This document shows positions 53,944 through 64,000 of a stretch of DNA of 64,000 bases, one piece after another. The DNA is from Catellatospora sp. TT07R-123. Its GTDB lineage: Bacteria > Actinomycetota > Actinomycetes > Mycobacteriales > Micromonosporaceae. The number at the start of each line of letters is the position of its first letter. Position 1 is the first letter of the stretch. A program made the translations under genes and the position numbers. The stretch spans positions 4,216,001-4,280,000 of the forward strand of contig NZ_BNEM01000001.1 in the NCBI RefSeq assembly GCF_018327705.1. The letters run 5' to 3'. Under the pieces are notes generated by a model. That model had not been told where the DNA came from. It made no database searches and saw only the letters and a list, made by a program, of their open reading frames with translations.

Positions 53944-54006
53944 CGTCGATCATGAACTTATGGCGCGGTTCGACGGTGTGTCGCGGGCACAACTTCATGA
54001 TCGTCG
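53944..54006. repeat. palindromic repeat family D (ATGATCG type)
   Basis: CGTCGATCATGAACTTATG on the left opposes CACAACTTCATGATCGTCG on the right, with two mismatches, around a 25-nt spacer. A related single arm, CACAAGTTCATGATCGACG, occurs at about 54863-54881. Intergenic in both places. Confidence 0.55.
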
Positions 54007-54022
54007 GCGCCGACCGACAGAG

Positions 54023-54433
54023 TCAGGACCATGGGAGCTCTTTGTCGTCCCAGGCGACCGCCACCATCACCGTCCTGCGGCCGAGTCGCCACGGCGGTGC
54101 GGGCCCCGAGGCGACGTTGCACAGATGGTCGACGGTCGGCGGTAGGGGTTCGCCGGCCAACGCTCGGTCCAGGGCAGCGCCCAGGTCTACGAACTCCGGG
54201 GCGCCCCATCGCGCGGTGAGCGCCTGGGTCAGCCGGTCGCGCATCTGCCCATAGACCAGGTATGTCGACCCCATTGCGGCCTGGGCGTCCTCATCCCAGA
54301 AGTCCCGGCTCTCCATCAGCCTCGCAACATGCAGCCCAGGCCGGGAGACGCCGTTGTCCCGGGCTTCTTGGTGAGCGGGAAGGGGCTCCTTCACCAGCAG
54401 CTCGGCTGTGCCGACCCAACTTTCAAGATCCAC
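54023..54433 (-). CDS. small hypothetical protein
   Basis: 136 residues counted from GTG 54433 (MDLESWVGTAELLVKE). It has an acidic helical middle (RDFWDEDAQAAMGSTYLVYG) and ends in VMVAVAWDDKELPWS. No domain is recognised and there is no signal peptide. An ATG further upstream would run through the perfect inverted repeat at 54498-54561 and is unlikely. Codon bias is consistent with coding. Function unknown. Confidence 0.5.
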   Translation of the reverse strand: MDLESWVGTAELLVKEPLPAHQEARDNGVSRPGLHVARLMESRDFWDEDAQAAMGSTYLVYGQMRDRLTQALTARWGAPEFVDLGAALDRALAGEPLPPTVDHLCNVASGPAPPWRLGRRTVMVAVAWDDKELPWS

Positions 54434-54497
54434 CCGGCGAACGGTAGCAGTCCCGTAAGCGTCCTGGGGAGTCCTGCCGCTGGAGGCCGGTTCGTTG

Positions 54498-54561
54498 GTG
54501 CAGTTTCGGGGAAAGTGCTGGAATCGGGCTTCGGATTCCAGCACTTTCCCCGAAACTGCAC
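54498..54561. repeat. perfect 28-bp inverted repeat
   Basis: The left arm (54498-54525) begins GTGCAGTTTCGGGGAAAGTG and ends CTGGAATC. The right arm (54534-54561) is its exact complement, and the loop is 8 nt (GGGCTTCG). No mismatch in 28 bp. It does not match families A-D. Most likely a recently copied dispersed hairpin element; it would fold into a very stable RNA or cruciform. Confidence 0.9.
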
Positions 54562-55116
54562 GCTGCCCGTGGGGAGGCACGCTTCCCGTTTGGGGAGGCA
54601 GGGTGCGGTGATTTGGTGCATCGTGGTTGTGCTGGCGGTGTCGCGGTGGTGTGTCGGCGGTCCTGGGCTCGTGATCGCTGGTTGCGGTCGGGATCTGGCC
54701 TGAGGCGTGAGATTGTGACCGAGGACGGCGATCACATCCCGGACTTCAGGTCCCCGTGACCCGCATCCACCGCAGCTGGTGCCGTGTCTGTGGTGTTGCG
54801 CTATCGGGTCGGTGGCCGGTGGTTGATCACGGTGGTGGGGTGGGGACACGCCGCCGAACACGTCCACAAGTTCATGATCGACGTGGAGGAGCGGGCCGAG
54901 CTGGCAGCAGACCCCGGCCCCCGGAGGGCGGCCGGTGCTGGTAGCAGGCCAGGACCCGGGGGCCGGCCAGTCGGCTGGTGCTGCCAGCAGGCCCAGGCCG
55001 AGGGGGCTGGGCCTGAGGGGGCTGGGCCTGAGCCGGCCCGGGGTCGGCCTGGTGCCGGGGCGGTGTGGGCGGGTGGTGGTGTTGTCCGGCGGTGGGGAAA
55101 GGTGGTGGGTAAACGC
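54562..55116. other. 555-bp stretch without a supported gene
   Basis: Open frames exist on both strands, but none shows a convincing start, domain or codon pattern. A short tandem duplication, GGGGGCTGGGCCTGA twice, lies at about 55004-55033. A single family D arm is at 54863-54881. The stretch separates the small hypothetical gene from the rRNA operon terminator. Confidence 0.5.
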
Positions 55117-55149
55117 GTCAAGGCCCACCCCTGGGGGGTGGGCCTTGAC
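55117..55149 (-). terminator. rRNA operon terminator
   Basis: Perfect 15-bp stem (GTCAAGGCCCACCCC with GGGGTGGGCCTTGAC), 3-nt loop, 12 bp beyond the 5S rRNA 3' end on the minus strand. Followed by GCGTTTACC on the minus strand. Confidence 0.88.
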
Positions 55150-55160
55150 AGCGATGTTTG

Positions 55161-55278
55161 TCCGGCGGTGTCCTACTCTCCCACAACGTCCCCGTTGCAG
55201 TACCATCGGCGCTGGAGGGCTTAGCTTCCGGGTTCGGAATGTTTCCGGGCGTTTCCCCTCCGCCATGACCGCCGTAAC
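55161..55278 (-). rRNA. rrf: 5S ribosomal RNA
   Basis: About 118 nt. The minus strand begins GTTACGGCGGTCATGGCGG and ends GGACACCGCCGGA. The internal CCGAACCCGGAAGCTAAGCC and GATGGTACTGC blocks are the 5S hallmarks. Ends are set by the terminal helix and may be off by a few bases. Separated from the 23S gene by about 117 bp with no tRNA. Confidence 0.95.
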
Positions 55279-55395
55279 ACTATCAACATATCAACCCTTG
55301 CCTACGACACCGAACGGTGGAGGCGGTTGCATGCCGTGATGTGCATGGTGGACGCGAGCGTTTCTTTGCGCAGCTTCTGACGTAAAGATAGTTAG

Positions 55396-60371
<4,976 letters not shown>

Positions 60372-60567
60372 AGAATTCAAAAACCCGGCAAAAAACAACC
60401 ACCGACATAAAAAATGTCCGAATGTTTGCTTAATACCAAAGGAATGACCACGACGAGGTGATCAATAAATTGGCACTGGCATATCTAGCACCCTGTTGAG
60501 TTCTCAAAGAACAAGCACACACCAACTTCGTCTCACATTGTGAGATCCCGTTTGGGGCAACTCATCC
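60372..60567 (-). other. rRNA operon leader
   Basis: About 200 bp between the promoter and the mature 16S 5' end. It contains the TGTTCTTTGAGAACTCAACA element (60494-60513) that pairs with the spacer to form the pre-16S processing stem, and AT-rich sequence close to the 16S start. No coding frame is supported. Confidence 0.8.
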
Positions 60568-60596
60568 AGCTTACTAGGTCTTCCGCTTCGTGTCAA
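60568..60596 (-). promoter_or_regulatory. probable rRNA operon promoter
   Basis: Minus strand TTGACA (60596-60591), a 17-nt spacer, then TAAGCT (60573-60568): a near-consensus sigma-70/HrdB promoter about 200 bp before the mature 16S 5' end. The sequence upstream to 60951 (355 bp) has no gene; it probably holds further rrn promoters, including a CAAGACTTTGTCTTG palindrome at about 60724-60738. Confidence 0.75.
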
Positions 60597-60951
60597 CCCG
60601 CAATTTCCTGAAAGTTCAGGATCTACGAGAATCGATTCGCAGCTTTCCCAGTTCCCCGCGCACAGTCATCACCAGGTGATGATCGTTCGTGGGGGGAACC
60701 TGCAACCCGGCCGGACATCCGCATCAAGACTTTGTCTTGGCGACTTCATCCGCCCGGCTCGTTGCCGGCTCGAAGTACGTTACCCGGTCGGTTTCGCGAG
60801 CGCAAGTCCCGCACCACCCGAATGTCCACCACTTTCCGGACTTCGACTTGAGCTTCTCGCTCGCGTGTTTTGTCCGTTCCGCGCTGGCAGAGAGAACATT
60901 ACGCGGACGCCGGATGACCTGGCAAATCGGGGTGGGGTGCCCGCCGTCACA

Positions 60952-62127
60952 CTAGCTCTGAGCTGGGAAAACAGTTCCCACGACGGCACCGAGTTCGATG
61001 TCTGCCACCCGGGCGCGCAGCACGACGACGTCTCCGTCGACGAGGAAGGTGCGCTCGGCGTCCCCGACGGCCACCGGTTCCTGGCCACCCCACGTCAGCT
61101 CCAGGAACGAGCCGACCTGCCCCCGCTCGGGTCCGGAGACGGTGCCCGAGCCGTAGAGGTCGCCGGTGCGCAGGCTCGCTCCGTTGACCGTCAGGTGTGC
61201 CAGCTGCTGCGCGGGCGTCCAGTACATGGTGCGGAAGGGCGGGCTGGCCACGGTGTGGCCGTTCCACTCCACCGTGATGGCCAGGTCGAGCGCGCGGCGG
61301 TCGTCGTCGAGGTACGGCTGCACCGCTGGGTCCTGCTCGGGCGCCTCCACCCAGGCGTCGGGGCCGAACGCCGCCAGCGGCGTGATCCAGGCCGACACCG
61401 AGGTCGCGAAGGACTTGCCCAGGAACGGGCCGAGCGGCTGATATTCCCACGCCTGGATGTCGCGCGCGGACCAGTCGTTCAGCAGCACGACTCCGAAGAC
61501 GTGGTCGGCGAATCGCGACCAGGGCACGGGACGGCCGAGCTCGGAGCCGACGCCGACGACGAAGCCGACCTCGGCCTCGATGTCCAGGCGCCGGGACGGG
61601 CCGAACACGCCCGCGGCGAGCTGACCGCTGGGGCGTACCACCGGAGTCTGGCTGACCACGACGGTGCCCGCGCGGCCGTGGTAGCCGATGGGCAGGTGCT
61701 TCCAGTTGGGCAGCAGCGGCGGCTGGCCCGGCCGGAAGATGTGCCCGACGTTCGCGGCGTGGTTCTCGGAGGAGTAGAAGTCCACGTAGTCGGCGACGGT
61801 CCAGGCCAGCACGTTGGTGACCTGGTCGAGCGGGACGAGCATCGGCTCGACGGCGGTGCGGTGCGCGGGGTCTGCGAGCAGTTCGGTCACCCGGTCCCGC
61901 ACGGCCGCCCAGTGGGCGGGGCCGAGCGCGAGGAAGGCGTCGAGGTTGGGCTCGCGCAGGCTGCCTGCGGCCAGCACCAGGTCGGCCGCCTCGGCCGCGT
62001 CGAGGTCGAAGGCCAGCTCCCCGATGCGCACCGCGCAGCGCGGTCGCCCGTCGGCGGCGACGATCACGCCGTACGGGAGGTGGTTCAGGTCGAATCCGCT
62101 GCCGGCGGCTCCGGGCACCCAGGTCAT
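60952..62127 (-). CDS. fahA: fumarylacetoacetase
   Basis: 391 residues from ATG 62127. Cleaves fumarylacetoacetate to fumarate and acetoacetate, the last step of tyrosine/homogentisate catabolism. The metal/catalytic region has DIEAEVGFVVGVG (Glu ligands), LLNDWSARDIQAWEYQPLG (Asp ligand), LGKSFATSVSAWITPL, and TYWTPAQ-like MYWTPAQQLAH. The N-terminal half holds the Asp/Ser of FYSSENHAANVG. The start overlaps the stop of the upstream unknown gene by 4 bp (ATGA). The rRNA operon begins about 355 bp downstream on the same strand. Confidence 0.96.
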   Translation of the reverse strand: MTWVPGAAGSGFDLNHLPYGVIVAADGRPRCAVRIGELAFDLDAAEAADLVLAAGSLREPNLDAFLALGPAHWAAVRDRVTELLADPAHRTAVEPMLVPLDQVTNVLAWTVADYVDFYSSENHAANVGHIFRPGQPPLLPNWKHLPIGYHGRAGTVVVSQTPVVRPSGQLAAGVFGPSRRLDIEAEVGFVVGVGSELGRPVPWSRFADHVFGVVLLNDWSARDIQAWEYQPLGPFLGKSFATSVSAWITPLAAFGPDAWVEAPEQDPAVQPYLDDDRRALDLAITVEWNGHTVASPPFRTMYWTPAQQLAHLTVNGASLRTGDLYGSGTVSGPERGQVGSFLELTWGGQEPVAVGDAERTFLVDGDVVVLRARVADIELGAVVGTVFPAQS

Positions 62128-62957
62128 GCGCTTCCGTCCAGTAGTCCGAGTTTTTGCAGGTCTGCGAGGGGTTCGGGGATGCTGCACGTGCCGAATCCGC
62201 ACCACAGCGGCCGCGGCTGGGACCGGCGGGTGCGCACGGCCTCGATCAGCGTCAGCGGCTGGGTGGTGGCGAGCAGCCCGGCGACCTCGGCGACCTCCGT
62301 GCCGTCCGCGGCGGCGCAGGTGGCCGCGAGCACGTTCAGGAAGCCGTGGTGGGTGAAGCCGGTCTCGGGATCGGTGTGGCGGATGGCGTGGTGCAGCCCG
62401 GCGGTGAGCTTGAAGGGCAGCTGCCGCTCGTGGCACGCGATGATCACCGCGGCGAGCTCCATCGGAGTGGGGAACAGCTCGGCGGCCAGGCCGCCGGTGC
62501 GGAACTTCGCCGAGACGTCCAGGCCGCCGGCGCGCGCCTGCGCGAGCTGGTCGAGCGCGGACAGCAGCCCCCAGGCGAGCGGGATCTCGGCGAAGCCGCG
62601 CAGCTCGTGTTCGCGCAGCAGGGTGGTGAAGGAGGAGAGGGCGGGCAGCGGGTCCTCGCCGCGCCGGGCCATCGCGGCCTCCACCTGTACGACGCGGACG
62701 CCGCGCGGGGGTGGGGCGAAGCTGTCGGCGAGCGGGCCGTCGCCGATGACGCCCACGGCGATGCTCTCGTCGGCGGCCACCAGCGAGGTGAGTTGGCCCA
62801 GCTGGGAGGCGGGTACGAGCAGCGGGCCGACCAGGCCCGCGTACCAGGCGGAGCGGTGGACGCGGTGGCCGGCGACCGCGTCGGGCAGCGTGGCGCTGCC
62901 GGGCGGGAAGACCGCGGCATCGTCTAGCAGCTGAGCCAGCAACGGTGGCGTTGACAT
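62124..62957 (-). CDS. unknown protein translationally coupled to fahA
   Basis: 277 residues. The N-terminus LLAQLLDDAAVFPPGSATLPDAVAGH and HRSAWYAGLVGPLLVPASQL looks like a conserved family I cannot name. The middle has charged helices alternating with hydrophobic strands (VVQVEAAMARR, GFAEIPLAW, VSAKFRTGGL, PFKLTAGLHHAIRH), suggesting a TIM-barrel-like alpha/beta fold with a conserved K-F-R-T-G and K-L-T-A-G-L-H-H. No cofactor motif or signal peptide. It starts 111 bp from hmgA and overlaps fahA, so it sits exactly where maleylacetoacetate isomerase would be expected. Confidence 0.8.
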   Translation of the reverse strand: MSTPPLLAQLLDDAAVFPPGSATLPDAVAGHRVHRSAWYAGLVGPLLVPASQLGQLTSLVAADESIAVGVIGDGPLADSFAPPPRGVRVVQVEAAMARRGEDPLPALSSFTTLLREHELRGFAEIPLAWGLLSALDQLAQARAGGLDVSAKFRTGGLAAELFPTPMELAAVIIACHERQLPFKLTAGLHHAIRHTDPETGFTHHGFLNVLAATCAAADGTEVAEVAGLLATTQPLTLIEAVRTRRSQPRPLWCGFGTCSIPEPLADLQKLGLLDGSA

Positions 62958-62998
62958 GATCAGTCAATCTAATGGACGCTACATAGAGCGGACAAGAG

Positions 62999-63015
62999 CG
63001 TCCGATTATCGGACG
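62999..63015. promoter_or_regulatory. 17-bp perfect palindrome between hmgA and the fahA operon
   Basis: CGTCCGAT-T-ATCGGACG, in the 111-bp divergent gap. An outer GGACGCT/AGCGTCC pair (62974-62980 and 62996-63002) shares its half-site. Arrangement and size fit an operator for a dimeric IclR-, GntR- or MarR-type regulator of homogentisate genes; the regulator is not in this window next to it. Confidence 0.65.
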
Positions 63016-63068
63016 GATCAATTCGTAAAGTGGACACACCGCTCCTAAATGCGACACAGGAGGTCGTC

Positions 63069-64000
63069 ATGCCGTACTACCGCAGCGTCGGGGAAGTACC
63101 GCGGAAACGGCACACGCAGTTCCGCACCCCGGAGGGTGGCCTCTACGCCGAGGAGCTGATGGGGCAGGAGGGCTTCTCGTCGGATTCCTCGCTGCTCTAC
63201 CACCGGTACGCGCCCACCGCGATCGTCGCCGCCGAGGAGTTCGACCCGCCCGCCTGGACCCGGCTGCCCAACCGGCCGCTCAAGCCGCGGCACCTTCAGC
63301 CGCACAAGCTCGACAGCGCCGGGGCCGACCCGGTGCTGGGGCGCCAGCACCTGCTCGCCAACGAGGACGTCCGCATCTCGTACGTGCTGGCCGACTCCCC
63401 GTCGCCGCTGTACCGCAACGCGGTCGGTGACGAGTGCCTCTACGTCGAGGAGGGCACGCTGCGGGTGGAGTCCGTGTTCGGGGTGCTCGACGCGGTCGCC
63501 GGCGACTACGTCGTCATCCCCACCTCGGTGGTGCACCGGCTGGTGCCGCAGGGCCCCGTCCGGCTGCTCGCCATCGAGGCGACCGGGCACATCGGACCGC
63601 CGAAGCGGTACCTGTCGGTGCGCGGGCAGTTCCTGGAGCACTCGCCCTACTGCGAGCGGGACCTGCGCGGGCCGGGCGGGCCGCTGCTGGTCGAGGGCAC
63701 CGACGTCGAGGTGCTGGTGCAGCACCGGCGCGGCTGGACCCGCCACGTGTACGCGCAGCACCCGTTCGACGTGGTCGGCTGGGACGGCTGCCTCTACCCG
63801 TGGGCGTTCTCGATCCACGACTTCGAGCCGATCACCGGGCGGCTGCACCAGCCGCCGCCGGTGCACCAGACGTTCCAGGGGCCGAACTTCGTGATCTGCT
63901 CGTTCGTGCCGCGAAAGGTGGATTACCACCCGTTGGCGATCCCGGTGCCGTACAACCACCACAACGTGGACTCGGACGAGGTGCTGTTCTACACCGGCGG
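63069..64000 (+). CDS. hmgA: homogentisate 1,2-dioxygenase (3' end cut by window)
   Basis: 310 residues visible of about 390-400 expected. Opens the homogentisate ring to maleylacetoacetate. Starts ATG 63069 with SD ACAGGAGG. The cupin-like core includes AVGDECLYVEEGTLRVE and IPTSVVHRLVP; the late region NHHNVDSDEVLFY contains iron-ligand His/Glu residues. The last metal His lies beyond the window. Divergent from the unknown/fahA operon across the operator-like palindrome. Confidence 0.95.
   Translation, partial: MPYYRSVGEVPRKRHTQFRTPEGGLYAEELMGQEGFSSDSSLLYHRYAPTAIVAAEEFDPPAWTRLPNRPLKPRHLQPHKLDSAGADPVLGRQHLLANEDVRISYVLADSPSPLYRNAVGDECLYVEEGTLRVESVFGVLDAVAGDYVVIPTSVVHRLVPQGPVRLLAIEATGHIGPPKRYLSVRGQFLEHSPYCERDLRGPGGPLLVEGTDVEVLVQHRRGWTRHVYAQHPFDVVGWDGCLYPWAFSIHDFEPITGRLHQPPPVHQTFQGPNFVICSFVPRKVDYHPLAIPVPYNHHNVDSDEVLFYTG

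Noticed and set aside
54784-55224. Plus-strand frame of 146 codons before the rRNA terminator
   Set aside because: It runs into the rRNA terminator and the 5S gene, has no SD and no domain; low-complexity Gly/Ala/Arg content.
60676-62934. 752-codon plus-strand frame across the rRNA upstream region and fahA
   Set aside because: Antisense to fahA and its coupled gene, which have clear motifs and starts.

Overview
The window reads as chromosomal DNA of a high-GC actinobacterium. Evidence: strongly GC-biased third codon positions, many GTG/TTG starts, actinobacterial families (DUF3263, DUF4032, DUF2510/RDD proteins, MsiK-type ATPase, actinobacterial PaaN) and an actinobacterial rRNA operon. A Micromonosporaceae-like organism is my best guess; this is inferred from gene families and dispersed palindromes and was not tested by alignment.

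Layout. 1-10 kb (almost all minus): 3' part of paaN, a secreted SH3-like protein, a GNAT protein, thrC under a SAM-I riboswitch, a lipoprotein/coiled-coil pair, and an ABC exporter whose ATPase is fused to a CocE/S15-type hydrolase. 10-13 kb: DUF3263 protein and a second ABC exporter. 13-18 kb: amino-sugar operon (SIS isomerase, ROK kinase, NagA deacetylase, class II aldolase) divergent from a DeoR regulator. 18-28 kb: PLP desulfhydrase, APC transporter, PAP2 phosphatase, serine protease, DUF4032 protein, phospholipase A2, a dual-RCK channel-like protein and a Gly/Leu-rich secreted repeat protein. 28-34 kb: a membrane protein built on seven exact 49-residue repeats, then a small island beside tRNA-Thr holding a STAND-like ATPase with a PD-(D/E)XK nuclease end and a phage tail fragment. 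34-45 kb: msiK, fumC, rlmB-cysS, HAD, IclR, a DnaA-box cluster before a DUF559 gene, and a second, iron-sulfur fumarase. 45-54 kb: ECF sigma/membrane protein/Lrp operon divergent from hppD, RDD proteins, a HisC-like aminotransferase and beta-propeller proteins. 55-60.6 kb: complete rRNA operon on the minus strand. 61-64 kb: fahA with an unknown coupled gene, divergent from hmgA.

Shared themes. Tyrosine/homogentisate breakdown is represented by hppD, hmgA and fahA, perhaps with the HisC-like aminotransferase. It is split by the rRNA operon and ends in fumarate, for which two unrelated fumarases are present. Phenylacetate degradation (paaN) lies at the left edge. Several families of intergenic palindromes recur through the window. 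The most attractive candidates for undescribed biology are the ATPase-nuclease protein, the fahA-coupled unknown, the DnaA-box cluster and the SAM control of thrC.
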